Below are positions 55,304-64,000 of a stretch of 64,000 nucleotides of DNA, piece after piece; the stretch's first letter is position 1; every line of letters begins with the position of its first letter. The notes under the pieces are model-generated. The model was not told where the DNA came from. It did not search any database and saw only the letters and a list, made by a program, of their open reading frames with translations. Source of the DNA: Streptomyces sp. 840.1 (lineage in GTDB: Bacteria > Actinomycetota > Actinomycetes > Streptomycetales > Streptomycetaceae). The DNA lies in contig NZ_RJUU01000001.1 in the NCBI RefSeq assembly GCF_003751445.1, forward strand, positions 2,981,001-3,045,000. The letters run 5' to 3'. Position numbers and translations under genes: made by a program.

Positions 55304-55420
55304 CCATGGTCGAGCCAATTCTGCGGCCGAAGGAAAGGGGCAAATGAATTTGTCATTCCGGACGCGCTGATCGGCTTTCCTGGAGACACAGCCCCTCGGT
55401 GGAAACGGGAAGGTTCATCA

Positions 55421-56704
55421 GTGAACGCCTACATACAGACAGAAACTCTGGCTGTGCGGTCCGTCGACCTGTCCCTCGCATCCGGTGAAGTGATGGTGGC
55501 CGATGGAATCAAGGGGGAGGACCCGCAGGACTTCCCCCGGTCCGGAATCTCTCTGCTTCTGCGAGGAGAGCTGCGGCGTCGGGGCTTCCACGTGCGCACC
55601 GGCCCGCTGTGCGCCACGGGTACAGCAACTCCCGGTCATCCCGTACTTCACCTGGCCCGATGCACCCCGCCGGGGGCGGGGAAGCAGGTGCTCGGCGTGG
55701 TCACCGCCCCGGGTGACGAGACGGCGGCCGCTGCGGTGCGGGACGTGTTCGGACAACTGGAGGCCGCGTTCCGGCCGCGCACCGTGCTGCTCGCCTCACC
55801 CAGGTCGTTCTGCGCGGGTGTCGACCGTGCCATCGAGATAGTGGAACGGGTACTGGCCGACCGCGGCAGCCCCGTCTACGTCCGCAAGCAGATCGTGCAC
55901 AACATCCACGTCGTACGGAGCCTGGAGCGACGGGGCGCCGTGTTCGTCGACGACCTCGACGAGGTGCCCGCCGGCGCGACCCTCGTGTTCTCCGCCCACG
56001 GTGTCTCCCCGGAGGTCCGCGAACACGCGGACGCACGCCGCCTCGACGTCATCGACGCGACCTGCCCCTTGGTCACGAAGGTCCACGCGGAGGCACGGCG
56101 GTTCGCCCAGCACGGCGACACCGTGGTCTTCATCGGGCACGCGGGCCACGAGGAGACGGAGGGAACCCTCGGAGAGGCACCGGACAGCATGGTGCTGGTG
56201 GAGAGCGTGGCCGACGTGGCGGCCCTGAGCGTCCCCGATCCGGACCGGGTCTCCTATCTGACCCAGACGACCCTGGCCGTCGACGAGACGGCCGGAATCG
56301 TGTCCGCACTGACGGAACGCTTTCCGGCACTACGGGCCCCCCGCTCGGAAGACATCTGCTACGCGACGACCAACCGGCAGGAAGCGCTGCGCGCCGTCGC
56401 GGCCGCCTCGGACCTGGTGCTCGTCGTGGGGTCGGTCAACTCGTCCAACTCACAACGCCTGGTGGAACTGAGCACTCGCCAGGGCACCACGGCCCAGCTG
56501 ATCGACGACGCTTCGGAGATCGATCCCGCCCACCTCCGGGAGGCCGCAGTCGTAGGCCTCACCGCAGGGGCGTCGGCGCCGCCCGAACTGGTGGAAGAAG
56601 TGGTCGACGTGCTGGCCGGCCTCGGAGCAGTGACGGTGAAGGAGCGAGAAGTGACCCGAGAGAACGTGCATTTCGCACTGCCCAGGGCGGTGGGCGCCCG
56701 ATGA
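55421..56704 (+). CDS. ispH: 4-hydroxy-3-methylbut-2-enyl diphosphate reductase, N-terminally extended
   Basis: 427 residues from GTG 55421, about 110-120 longer at the N-terminus than usual IspH. The catalytic core starts near [17 protein letters not shown]; the 4Fe-4S ligands are Cys131, Cys215 (DATCPLV) and Cys313 ([10 protein letters not shown]), with His in VHNIHVV and SAHGVSP. It makes IPP and DMAPP from HMBPP, the last MEP step. The extension (two extra Cys, no recognised domain) may be a family trait of cluster-borne copies. Its stop overlaps dxs by 4 bp. It is probably a second copy besides a housekeeping ispH. Confidence 0.93.
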   Translation: MNAYIQTETLAVRSVDLSLASGEVMVADGIKGEDPQDFPRSGISLLLRGELRRRGFHVRTGPLCATGTATPGHPVLHLARCTPPGAGKQVLGVVTAPGDETAAAAVRDVFGQLEAAFRPRTVLLASPRSFCAGVDRAIEIVERVLADRGSPVYVRKQIVHNIHVVRSLERRGAVFVDDLDEVPAGATLVFSAHGVSPEVREHADARRLDVIDATCPLVTKVHAEARRFAQHGDTVVFIGHAGHEETEGTLGEAPDSMVLVESVADVAALSVPDPDRVSYLTQTTLAVDETAGIVSALTERFPALRAPRSEDICYATTNRQEALRAVAAASDLVLVVGSVNSSNSQRLVELSTRQGTTAQLIDDASEIDPAHLREAAVVGLTAGASAPPELVEEVVDVLAGLGAVTVKEREVTRENVHFALPRAVGAR

Positions 56705-58536
56705 GTGTGAAGACCCCCGAGCGGCGTTCGACCGCCCTGCTGGACACCATCGATTCCCCCGACGACCTGCGTGCCCTTCCCGCGGACCGGCTGGAGGAAC
56801 TGGCCGAGGAGATCCGTACCTTCCTGATCGACACCGTCACCGGCACGGGCGGGCATCTCGGTCCCAATCTCGGCGTGGTGGAACTGACCCTCGCCCTGCA
56901 CCGGGTCTTCGAATCGCCCCGCGACGTCATGCTTTTCGACACCGGACATCAGACGTACATCCACAAGCTGCTCACCGGGCGCCGGTCGGCCTTCGACAGG
57001 CTGCGGCAGAAGGACGGGATCTCCGGCTACCCCTCCCGGCGGGAGTCCGTCCACGACATCATCGAGAACTCCCACGCCTCCACGGCGCTGTCGTACGCGG
57101 ACGGGCTCGCCAAGGCGCACGCGCTGGCCGGTACGCCGGAGCGGAGGGTCGTCGCCGTGGTCGGTGACGGTTCGCTCACCGGGGGAATGTCCTGGGAGGC
57201 GCTGAACAACATCGGCGCGGCCCCGGAGCGCCCGGTGACGGTCGTGCTCAACGACAACGGGCGGTCCTACGACCCGACCGTCGGTCTCTTCGGCCGAGTA
57301 CCCGCCCACTCGGCAGGGCACACCAGCGGTGACCCGGGCGCCGACGCGGTGGCCGCCCTCTTCGTGTCCATCGGCCTCGACTACATCGGCCCGGTGGACG
57401 GCCACGACATCGAGGCGGTCGAAGCCGCTCTGCGCAAGGCGGATTCGGCACACAGGCCGACGGTCGTGCACTGCCGCACGGTCAAGGGGAAAGGCTATCC
57501 CCCGGCAGAGGCGGACGAGGCCGACCGCCTGCACGCCGTCGGAGTGGTCGACCGCGACACAGGCAGGCCGCACTACCGCACCGCACCCACCTGGACCACG
57601 GTCTTCGGCGACGAGATGAAGGACATCGGGGCCGAGCGCCAGGACATCGTGTGTCTCACCGCCGCCATGCTGCGGCCCACGGGTCTGCTGCCGTTCTCCG
57701 ACGCGCACCCGGACCGGGTCTTCGACGTGGGCCTCGCCGAGCAGCACGCCGTCACCAGTGCGGCCGGGCTCGCGACCTCGGGCCTGCACCCGGTGGTGGC
57801 CGTCTACGCGACCTTCCTCAACCGTGCCTTCGACCAAGTCCTCATGGACGTGGCCCTGCACGGCCTCCCCGTCACCTTCGTCCTCGACCGTGCCGGTGTC
57901 ACGGGCCCGGACGGAGCCAGCCACCACGGCCTGTGGGACTCATCGCTCCTCTCCCTCGTCCCCGGACTGCGCCTGGCCGCACCCCGCGATCCCGCACGGC
58001 TGCGGGAACTGCTGCGTGAGGCGGTGGCCGTCTCGGACGGACCGACGGCCATCCGCTTTCCGAAGGCGTCGGCGGGGCCGGACATCCCGTCCCTGGAACG
58101 GGTCGGTGCGACCGACGTACTGCACCGAGCAACGGGCAGTGAAGTCCTCGTCGTCGCCGCGGGGCCGCTCGCCCTCGACGCCCTGGAAGCCGCCCGCACA
58201 CTGGGCGAACACGGCGTCGGCGTGACGGTGGCCGACCCGCGCTGGGTGTCACCGCTGGACCCGTCTCTCGTACGGATGGCACTGCGTCACCGGCTGGTCG
58301 TCACCGTCGAGGACAACATCGAAGTCGCCGGCCTGGGCAGCAGGGTGGCCCACGCACTGTCGGACATCCCCGGCGCACCGCGCAACTGCACACTCGCACT
58401 GCCCGCCGAGTTCGTCGCCCACGATTCCCGCGGCGCCATCCTGCGCAGCAAGGGACTGGACGGCTCCGCCATCGTGACCGCGGTACTCGACCGTCTCGGC
58501 GGCCACGGCACTCTCGACGAGGGGACAGACCGATGA
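56701..58536 (+). CDS. dxs: 1-deoxy-D-xylulose-5-phosphate synthase
   Basis: 611 residues, ATGA overlap with ispH. Thiamine-diphosphate motif [16 protein letters not shown], the catalytic His region in [13 protein letters not shown], and C-terminal transketolase domain [17 protein letters not shown] and [14 protein letters not shown]. Full length. First committed step of the MEP pathway (pyruvate plus glyceraldehyde 3-phosphate); carried in the cluster it raises isoprenoid precursor flux. Downstream gene ispG overlaps by 4 bp. Confidence 0.96.
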   Translation: MSVKTPERRSTALLDTIDSPDDLRALPADRLEELAEEIRTFLIDTVTGTGGHLGPNLGVVELTLALHRVFESPRDVMLFDTGHQTYIHKLLTGRRSAFDRLRQKDGISGYPSRRESVHDIIENSHASTALSYADGLAKAHALAGTPERRVVAVVGDGSLTGGMSWEALNNIGAAPERPVTVVLNDNGRSYDPTVGLFGRVPAHSAGHTSGDPGADAVAALFVSIGLDYIGPVDGHDIEAVEAALRKADSAHRPTVVHCRTVKGKGYPPAEADEADRLHAVGVVDRDTGRPHYRTAPTWTTVFGDEMKDIGAERQDIVCLTAAMLRPTGLLPFSDAHPDRVFDVGLAEQHAVTSAAGLATSGLHPVVAVYATFLNRAFDQVLMDVALHGLPVTFVLDRAGVTGPDGASHHGLWDSSLLSLVPGLRLAAPRDPARLRELLREAVAVSDGPTAIRFPKASAGPDIPSLERVGATDVLHRATGSEVLVVAAGPLALDALEAARTLGEHGVGVTVADPRWVSPLDPSLVRMALRHRLVVTVEDNIEVAGLGSRVAHALSDIPGAPRNCTLALPAEFVAHDSRGAILRSKGLDGSAIVTAVLDRLGGHGTLDEGTDR

Positions 58537-59684
58537 CCGGGACAGTCGCACTCCCGATTCCCACAGTGACACCCCGACTCCGCGCGCGGCGCGCCACCCG
58601 GCAGATCGTGGTCGGTCACGAGGAGCGAGCCGTGCCGGTGGGCGGCGGCGCACCCGTGTCCATCCAGTCCATGACGACCACGCTCACCGCCGACGTCAAC
58701 GCGACGCTCCAACAGATCGCCGAGCTCACCGCGAGCGGCTGCCAGATCGTGAGGGTCGCCGTCCCGAGCCAGGACGACGCCGACGCGCTTCCCGCCATAG
58801 CCGCGAAATCGCCCATCCCCGTGATCGCCGACATCCACTTCCAGCCGAAATACGTCTTCGCCGCGATCGACGCCGGCTGTGCCGCGGTGCGTGTGAATCC
58901 CGGCAACATCCGCCGGTTCGACGACCGGGTCAAGGAGATCGCGCGAGCCGCGTCCGACGCCGCCGTGCCGATCAGGATCGGCGTCAACGCGGGCTCCCTG
59001 GACGATCGTCTGCTCCGGAAGTACGGCAAGGCCACCCCCGAGGCCCTCGTCGAGTCCGCGCTCTGGGAGTGCTCCCTCTTCGAGGAGCACGGTTTTCAGG
59101 ACATCAAGATCTCCGTCAAGCACCACGACCCAGTGGTCATGATCAATGCGTATCGGCTGCTCTCCGAGAAGTGCGACTACCCACTGCACCTGGGCGTGAC
59201 GGAAGCCGGCCCGGCCTTCCAGGGCACCGTCAAGTCGGCAGTGGCCTTCGGTGCGCTTCTGGCGGAGGGCATCGGCGACACCGTGCGGGTCTCGCTCTCG
59301 GCGCCGCCGGTGGAGGAGGTCAAGGTCGCCACGGCGATCCTCCAGTCACTCGGATTGAAGGAACGCCGGCTGGAGATCGTCTCCTGCCCCTCCTGCGGCC
59401 GTGCCCAGGTGGACGTCTACCGTCTCGCCGAACAGGTGACCGCCGCGCTGGACGGCTTCCCGTACCCGCTGCGGGTCGCGGTCATGGGCTGCGTCGTCAA
59501 CGGTCCGGGCGAGGCGCGTGAGGCGGACATCGGTGTCGCGTCGGGTAACGGGAAGGGCCAGATCTTCGTGCGCGGAGAAGTGATCAAGACCGTGCCGGAG
59601 TCCCGCATCGTGGAGACCTTGGTGGAAGAGGCCATGAAGCTGGCCGAAGAGCTGCAGCTGACCGGTGAGGAGAAGTCGTCATGA
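58533..59684 (+). CDS. ispG: 4-hydroxy-3-methylbut-2-en-1-yl diphosphate synthase
   Basis: 383 residues, ATGA overlap with dxs. TIM-barrel start [17 protein letters not shown] and [10 protein letters not shown]. The 4Fe-4S cluster ligands lie in SCPSCGRAQ and [10 protein letters not shown]. Converts MEcPP to HMBPP, the substrate of IspH. Coordinates with dxs and ispH; dxr and ispD-F are absent here, so the middle of the pathway comes from chromosomal copies. Confidence 0.96.
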   Translation: MTGTVALPIPTVTPRLRARRATRQIVVGHEERAVPVGGGAPVSIQSMTTTLTADVNATLQQIAELTASGCQIVRVAVPSQDDADALPAIAAKSPIPVIADIHFQPKYVFAAIDAGCAAVRVNPGNIRRFDDRVKEIARAASDAAVPIRIGVNAGSLDDRLLRKYGKATPEALVESALWECSLFEEHGFQDIKISVKHHDPVVMINAYRLLSEKCDYPLHLGVTEAGPAFQGTVKSAVAFGALLAEGIGDTVRVSLSAPPVEEVKVATAILQSLGLKERRLEIVSCPSCGRAQVDVYRLAEQVTAALDGFPYPLRVAVMGCVVNGPGEAREADIGVASGNGKGQIFVRGEVIKTVPESRIVETLVEEAMKLAEELQLTGEEKSS

Positions 59685-60760
59685 CAACAGCCACCGCCGT
59701 AGCGGGACCCCTCGACCTCGCCGCAGTCCGGCAGGCCGTCGACAGGACTCTGACCGAATTCCTGTCCGCCAAGGCGGAGTCCGCCGACTCCGCCGCGCTG
59801 CCCGAACTCATCGATGTGCTGAGCAGGTTCGTCACCGCCGGGGGCAAGCGACTGCGCCCCCTGCTCTGCGTGTGCGGCTGGTACGCGGCCGGTGGCGGTC
59901 CGGAAGCCGGTGTGGCGCTGCGCGCGGCCGCCTCGCTCGAACTCTTCCACGCCTTCGCTCTCATCCATGACGATGTGATGGACGGCTCCGACACCCGCCG
60001 GGGGCATCCCAGCGCTCACCGGGCCCTGGAGGCCACACGGGCAGGCGGGGACTGCGCGTCCACGGAGTGGTTCGGTGTGAGCGGCGCGATCCTCCTGGGT
60101 GATCTGGCGCTGGTGTGGTCGGACGAGATCCTCACCACCGCAGCCATGTCGGCGCAGCAGCACCAGGCGCTCCGCCCGGTCCTCGACGCGATGCGCAGCG
60201 AGGTGATGCTTGGTCAGTACCTGGATCTCCTCGGCACCGGCCAGGTGACCGGTGACCTCAAGGAGGCCATGGACGTCGTGCGGTACAAGACCGCCAAGTA
60301 CACCATCGAGCGGCCGCTCCACGTGGGCGCCGTGCTGGCCGGCGGGCGGACGGCCGACCTGGAGGCGTGCAGCGCGTACGCCATTCCGGTCGGTGAGGCA
60401 TTCCAGCTCCGGGACGACCTGCTGGGTGTCTTCGGTGATCCGCTGATCACCGGCAAGTCGGATCTCGACGATCTGCGCGAAGGCAAGCGCACGCCTCTGG
60501 TGGCCCTGGCCGTCCAGCGGGCCGACGAACGCCAGCTGTCCGTGCTGAAGGGCCTGCTGGGCAGGCAGGACCTCGATGCGGAGGGCGCCGCTTCCGTGCG
60601 GCGAGTACTGGAGGAGACCGGAGCCCGGCGGCGGGTCGAGGAGATGATCGCGAGCCGCTACGAGCAGGCCATGCGGGCGCTGGGCAGCGTGGGATTCCCG
60701 ACCGCGGTCACGGCGGCACTCCAGGAGATCGCGCGAGCGGCGACGGCGAGGTCCTCGTGA
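59681..60760 (+). CDS. Polyprenyl diphosphate synthase, GGPP-synthase type
   Basis: 359 residues, ATGA overlap with ispG. First Asp-rich motif [13 protein letters not shown] (Asp97, Asp98, Asp101); second motif [25 protein letters not shown] and [10 protein letters not shown] fit the long-chain IPPS family. Streptomyces enzymes of this layout usually make geranylgeranyl diphosphate. A C20 product is likely, but FPP or longer chains cannot be excluded from sequence alone. It feeds the UbiA-family enzyme encoded next. Confidence 0.93.
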   Translation: MTTATAVAGPLDLAAVRQAVDRTLTEFLSAKAESADSAALPELIDVLSRFVTAGGKRLRPLLCVCGWYAAGGGPEAGVALRAAASLELFHAFALIHDDVMDGSDTRRGHPSAHRALEATRAGGDCASTEWFGVSGAILLGDLALVWSDEILTTAAMSAQQHQALRPVLDAMRSEVMLGQYLDLLGTGQVTGDLKEAMDVVRYKTAKYTIERPLHVGAVLAGGRTADLEACSAYAIPVGEAFQLRDDLLGVFGDPLITGKSDLDDLREGKRTPLVALAVQRADERQLSVLKGLLGRQDLDAEGAASVRRVLEETGARRRVEEMIASRYEQAMRALGSVGFPTAVTAALQEIARAATARSS

Positions 60761-61674
60761 GCGCCCCCCTCGGTCCGGCACGTCCGGCTCCGCTGTCCCG
60801 GCCGCTGGCGTCCGCGTGCCGCGCCGTCGTCAACGAGATACAGATCAGTTGCCGTTTCATCAGCAACGACGTGTGGACCACAGTGCTGCCGGCCACCGCG
60901 TTCGTCCTTGCGGCAGGACGCCACAGCGGACACTCCGGTGGTCGGATCGCCGTGGATTTCCTGTGTGGGGCGCTGTACTTCTGGCTCTACATCTACGGGT
61001 TCACCCTCACCAACCAGCTGTACGGGGTGGAGGAGGACCGCGTCAACAAACCCTTCCGGCCGCTGGTCACCGGCCGGTCCAGCTACCGCGGCGCACAACG
61101 CCGGGCCTTAGTAGTGCTGTTGCTCTTTCCGGTTGTCGCCTGGTGGTTCGGAGTCCTGTTCTGGGCCCTGGCATGGGAAGCGACGTATCTGCTGACCAAT
61201 GTGGCGCGCTGGGAACGGCATTGGTTCCTGAAGAACCTCTCGATGGGTATCGGCGTGACGGTCCAGCTCGCTGCGGCCTGGTCGATCGTCACTCCGCTCA
61301 CCCCGCTCGCCTGGCGATGGGTGATGACACTCGCCGTGTCCATCTGGCTGCTCATCCCGCTGCAGGACCTGCGTGACGTGAAGGGCGATCTGGTCAACGA
61401 CCGCAAGACCTTCCCGATCGCTCTCGGCGAGCGGTTCACCCGCGTCTATCTGGCCACCGGCTTCGCACTGCTGCCAGTGGTCGTGCACCTGCTGCTGGTG
61501 GCTCCCGGCCGGTCGTCATGGGGGCTGCCGCTGGACGCGGTCCTCGCTGCCATCAGCTGGCTCGTGGCCGTGCGGGTCGTCACCCGACGGGCACCGGAGG
61601 AGGACCACGTGACCTACCGGAGGTTCGAGCAGTGGTACACGCTCGCGCTGATCACCGCGATCATCGTGCTGTGA
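60757..61674 (+). CDS. UbiA-family membrane prenyltransferase or terpene cyclase, with TTA codon
   Basis: 305 residues, ATGA overlap with the GGPP synthase gene. About eight to nine membrane helices. First motif region N86-Q-L-Y-G90-V-E-E-D94-R-V-N-K-P (canonical NDxxDxxxD is altered: Gln87 and Gly90 replace two Asp). Second motif D204-L-R-D207-V-K-G-D211 is intact. The N-x3-G-x-EED-RxNKP form is, as I recall, a divergent UbiA group that includes membrane terpene cyclases. One in-frame TTA (61108-61110, codon 118). With no aromatic-acceptor genes nearby, cyclisation of the prenyl diphosphate is a serious option. Confidence 0.8.
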   Translation: MSAPLGPARPAPLSRPLASACRAVVNEIQISCRFISNDVWTTVLPATAFVLAAGRHSGHSGGRIAVDFLCGALYFWLYIYGFTLTNQLYGVEEDRVNKPFRPLVTGRSSYRGAQRRALVVLLLFPVVAWWFGVLFWALAWEATYLLTNVARWERHWFLKNLSMGIGVTVQLAAAWSIVTPLTPLAWRWVMTLAVSIWLLIPLQDLRDVKGDLVNDRKTFPIALGERFTRVYLATGFALLPVVVHLLLVAPGRSSWGLPLDAVLAAISWLVAVRVVTRRAPEEDHVTYRRFEQWYTLALITAIIVL

Positions 61675-61813
61675 CGGCGGTGACCGTCAAGGGCGCCCGC
61701 CGGAGTCCCGCCGGGCCGGCGCAATACGGCGATGCCGGCCGCTGACCGGCTGGCTGCTCACACCCGGCGGGCCCCCGCCGCTTCATCGTCCCGTCCCATT
61801 CATGGAGATACTC

Positions 61814-62131
61814 ATGACGTATGTCATCGCGCAGCCCTGCGCCGACGTGAAGGACAAGTCGTGCATAGAGGAATGCCCCGTCGACTGCATCTACGAGGGC
61901 GCCCGGTCGCTGTACATCCATCCGGACGAGTGCGTTGACTGCGGTGCCTGTGAGCCGGTCTGCCCGGTCGAGGCCATCTTCTACGAGGACGACGTCCCGG
62001 AGGAGTGGAAGGACTACTCCGGAGCGAATGTGGAATTCTTCCAGGACCTCGGTTCACCGGGCGGCGCCGCCGTGCTCGGACTGATCGACCGCGACCCCCC
62101 GTTGGTGGTGCAGCTTCCCGCCAGGACGTGA
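61814..62131 (+). CDS. 7Fe ferredoxin (FdxA type)
   Basis: 105 residues from ATG 61814 (GGAG six bases upstream; ATG 61802 is an alternative). Cysteines PC...SCIEECPVDC and CVDCGACEPVCPV fit the 3Fe-4S plus 4Fe-4S pattern of actinobacterial FdxA. It can supply electrons to the three P450s, and IspG and IspH also need reduced ferredoxin or flavodoxin. No ferredoxin reductase gene is in the window, so a chromosomal reductase must be used. It is the last gene of the precursor operon, after a 139-bp gap. Confidence 0.93.
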   Translation: MTYVIAQPCADVKDKSCIEECPVDCIYEGARSLYIHPDECVDCGACEPVCPVEAIFYEDDVPEEWKDYSGANVEFFQDLGSPGGAAVLGLIDRDPPLVVQLPART

Positions 62132-62210
62132 GATTCATGCGGATGAGGGGCGGGAGCAGCAAGCTCGTGACGCACTACCGCACGCCATCTCGGCCTCGGC
62201 GAAGCCGGGG

Positions 62211-62393
62211 ATGATCAGCCCGCGGCAGTTCGCCGACGCCGGCGGGCCCGGGACGTCCTTCGCGATCCAGGAACCGGAGAACGAGGAAGCCTTCAGCGCG
62301 CGCATGGAGTACGCCGCGGGGTCAGGCATGAGCGAGGCGGTCAAGGCGCTGAGCAGGCCCTCCCGCACCACCAGCCTGCGCGAGATCGGCTGA
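62211..62393 (+). CDS. Short ORF, possible gene remnant
   Basis: 60 residues from ATG 62211 with high third-position GC. The reading frame stays open upstream to about 62135 with less convincing codon use and no start codon, so it may be the 3-prime end of a decayed gene. No motif was recognised (MISPRQFADAGGPG...TSLREIG). Confidence 0.3.
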   Translation: MISPRQFADAGGPGTSFAIQEPENEEAFSARMEYAAGSGMSEAVKALSRPSRTTSLREIG

Positions 62394-62434
62394 GAGCCGG
62401 CGGGGCGGCCCCACGCAGGCTCCCCGGGAGAGCC

Positions 62435-63343
62435 TCAGCCGAACCGTTCGTGGTCGGCCAACACCGCTCCGACCACGCGCAGTTCCTGCGCGGTGCGGGC
62501 CGGGTCCGTACCGACGCTCTTCGTCAGGTTCAGCAGCGACTTCCACAGCGACCACCCGCGGGCCCGTGCCCAGGTGCCGGCGTCCTGGCCGACGGCCTGC
62601 CGGAACGCCTCCCGGCTCTCCCCGGAGAACAGCCCCCACGCGATCACCAGATCGCAGGCCGGGTCACCGACCCCCGAGGTGCCGAAGTCGATGACGGCCG
62701 TCAGCTCCCCGTCGGCGACGAGCAGGTTGCCGGAGGCGATGTCGCCGTGGAACCACACCGGCTCCCCGCGCCAGGGTGCGGCGAGCGCCGCCTCCCAGAC
62801 CGCGCGGGCCCGCCCGGTGTCCACGTGGCCCTCCAACGCGGCGAGGCAGCGCCGGGTCTCCGCGTCGTAGTGGCCGGGCGAGGCGCCCCGGTACCAGCTG
62901 TGCTCCCCGGCGAGCGGCCCGTCGGACGCGTCGCAGCGCTGGAGGGCGAGGATGAAGTCCGCCACGGCGCGCGCGAACCGCGGAACGTCGTCGATGCGGT
63001 CGAGGGCCGCCGTCTCACCGCGCAGCCAGCGGCGGACCGACCACGGATACGGATAGCCCTCGCCCGGATCGCCCAGGGCGAGCACCGGGGGAACGGAGAC
63101 CGGAAGCGAGGGCGCCAGCCTCGGCAGCCAGTGGTGCTCCTTCGTCACGGCGGGGACGTAACCGGCGGCCGTGGGCAGGCGCACGGTCATCGCGTCGCCC
63201 AGGCGGTACGTCCGGTTGTCCCAGCCGTCCACCGCCACGGGCGTCACCGGGAGGCCGCTCCACCGGGGGAACTGGGCGTCGATCAGGCGCTTCACGAGCG
63301 CGGCGTCGATTCCGGCGCGGCCGTCGGGGTGGGGGGATGCCAT
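62435..63343 (-). CDS. Aminoglycoside phosphotransferase (APH) family kinase
   Basis: 302 residues, ATG 63343. APH/ChoK fold: N-terminal VDGWDNRTYRLGDAMTVRLP nucleotide-side sheet, Brenner motif FHGDIASGNLLV (catalytic Asp) and VIDFGTSGVGDPACDL (metal Asp). Members phosphorylate aminoglycosides or ordinary hydroxyl metabolites; nothing shows which. Genes of this type are common in Streptomyces outside resistance clusters. Convergent with the cluster; probably unrelated to it. Confidence 0.85.
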   Translation of the reverse strand: MASPHPDGRAGIDAALVKRLIDAQFPRWSGLPVTPVAVDGWDNRTYRLGDAMTVRLPTAAGYVPAVTKEHHWLPRLAPSLPVSVPPVLALGDPGEGYPYPWSVRRWLRGETAALDRIDDVPRFARAVADFILALQRCDASDGPLAGEHSWYRGASPGHYDAETRRCLAALEGHVDTGRARAVWEAALAAPWRGEPVWFHGDIASGNLLVADGELTAVIDFGTSGVGDPACDLVIAWGLFSGESREAFRQAVGQDAGTWARARGWSLWKSLLNLTKSVGTDPARTAQELRVVGAVLADHERFG

Positions 63344-63654
63344 CCGGCGATCATCGCGCCGGTGTCCGGGCAGCGCAACGAGATATCGGCGGCACGCCGG
63401 GGCCGCCCTCGCTGAGGGCGGCCGACCGTTTCGCACAGGCCGGGACTTCGTGAGGGTTGGCTTTCAACTCCCCTGGTGAGTAGGTCACTCACTTGGGTGA
63501 CGTGATGCTTGGGACGACTCCGTGCACTATCTCCGGACATATGCTCCTGGCAATAACGACCTTGTGCTCGGGGGCACGTGGGCACGCACATCACCACAGG
63601 TCACCGCGTATCAGTACAGATCGATACAGATCGCCGCACTCGCAGGAGTCCCGC
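63344..63654. other. 311-bp intergenic region
   Basis: Divergent region between the APH-like gene and the partial gene at 63655. It contains the 6-bp inverted repeat GTGAGT-N5-ACTCAC (63476-63492) and a short direct repeat of TACAGATCG near 63615-63635. No coding sequence or clear promoter was found. Confidence 0.5.
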
Positions 63655-64000
63655 ATGGTCAGTTCGCCCCATGAGGCGATGCACCGCATCTTCCAGGAGA
63701 ACCCGGGCCTGTTCTCCCGTGTCTCGGAGGTACTGGGAATCACGATCCCCCCGCCGGTCTCGGTCACCGTGATGCCTACCGACCTGACCGAGAACCGCCC
63801 CGTCGAACGCCGTGTGGACACCCTGTTACGCCTGGACACGGAGAACGACGAGCCGCTTCTCCTGGCCGTCGAGGCCCAGGGCAGGAAGGACCCCGACAAG
63901 CCGGCGAGCTGGGCCTACTACCTGTCCTACCTGTACACGAATTACCGGCTCCCGCCGCTGCTGCTAGTCGTCTGCCAGGACCGTGCGACTGCGGAATGGG
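63655..64000 (+). CDS. Hypothetical protein, PD-(D/E)XK-like start, partial, with TTA codon
   Basis: The first 115 codons of a gene that leaves the window. ATG 63655 has AGGAG upstream. Reads MVSSPHEAMHRIFQENPG, then RRVDTLLRLD...LLLAVEAQGRKDPDKPASWAYYLSYL. The D...VEAQ segment resembles the acidic core of Rpn/transposase-type PD-(D/E)XK nucleases (D-x(n)-E-x-Q), but this is a weak, eye-level match. One in-frame TTA codon at 63826-63828 (codon 58), so it is bldA dependent. Confidence 0.55.
   Translation, partial: MVSSPHEAMHRIFQENPGLFSRVSEVLGITIPPPVSVTVMPTDLTENRPVERRVDTLLRLDTENDEPLLLAVEAQGRKDPDKPASWAYYLSYLYTNYRLPPLLLVVCQDRATAEW

Noticed and set aside
59681..60760. Assigning the prenyl synthase firmly as GGPP synthase
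   Set aside because: Chain-length residues cannot be judged reliably by eye, so only type is stated.
63591..63899. 102-codon minus-strand reading
   Set aside because: Overlaps the better supported plus-strand gene at 63655, which has an AGGAG site and stays open to the window end.

Overview
The window is high-GC actinobacterial DNA, almost certainly Streptomyces. The signs are very high third-position GC, GTG/TTG starts and 4-bp ATGA/GTGA gene overlaps. There are also a complete actinobacterial type VII (ESX) secretion locus, mycothiol-dependent MDMPI-type enzymes, a bifunctional FO synthase for coenzyme F420, and rare TTA (bldA-type) codons confined to a few genes in or near a secondary-metabolite region. 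No rRNA, tRNA, CRISPR array or transposase gene was seen.

Region 1 (1-14.8 kb) is ordinary chromosome. It holds a partial CehA/McbA-like metallohydrolase, a DUF4232 lipoprotein, a membrane protein, a YdcF-like protein, an LLM flavin/F420 oxidoreductase, and a methyltransferase coupled to a small membrane protein. Further on are two MDMPI-type proteins, an NlpC/P60 cell-wall hydrolase with its own promoter and a long leader that may be a c-di-AMP (ydaO) riboswitch, an HTH protein, a tandem DUF4333 lipoprotein, an ASCH protein, a HAD hydrolase and fbiC. A 160-bp MITE-like element sits exactly on the fbiC stop codon.

Region 2 (14.8-20.1 kb) is a minus-strand operon of ABC ATPase, ABC permease with a large ectodomain, and a secreted beta-propeller/phosphoesterase, all translationally coupled.

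Region 3 (20.5-41.0 kb) is a type VII secretion locus. eccE and an accessory gene run leftward. eccB, mycP, two WXG100 genes, a set of substrate-like genes and a second mycosin run rightward. eccC (leftward) and eccD (rightward) diverge at the far end. Between the second mycosin and eccC lies a group of YbaB/EspL-like, EspC-like, WXG-plus-membrane-hairpin and duplicated small two-TM proteins, which could be an effector/immunity module. An unrelated SDR/TetR pair is inserted before eccC.

Region 4 (41.2-62.1 kb) looks like a terpenoid biosynthetic gene cluster. A large LuxR (LAL) regulator with two TTA codons faces an operon of SDR, three cytochromes P450, an MFS exporter, a second SDR and an XRE/TPR regulator. 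A TetR repressor, an aldo-keto reductase and a secreted beta-propeller follow. A second operon supplies precursor: ispH with an N-terminal extension, dxs, ispG, a GGPP-type synthase, a UbiA-family membrane protein and a 7Fe ferredoxin. No class I or class II terpene synthase is present, and no enzyme that would make an aromatic prenyl acceptor. The UbiA protein, which has a divergent first Asp motif and a TTA codon, is therefore the best candidate for the cyclase or core enzyme, with the P450s, SDRs and AKR as tailoring enzymes.

Region 5 (62.2-64 kb) holds a small possible gene remnant, an aminoglycoside-phosphotransferase-like gene and the start of an unrecognised gene that runs off the window.
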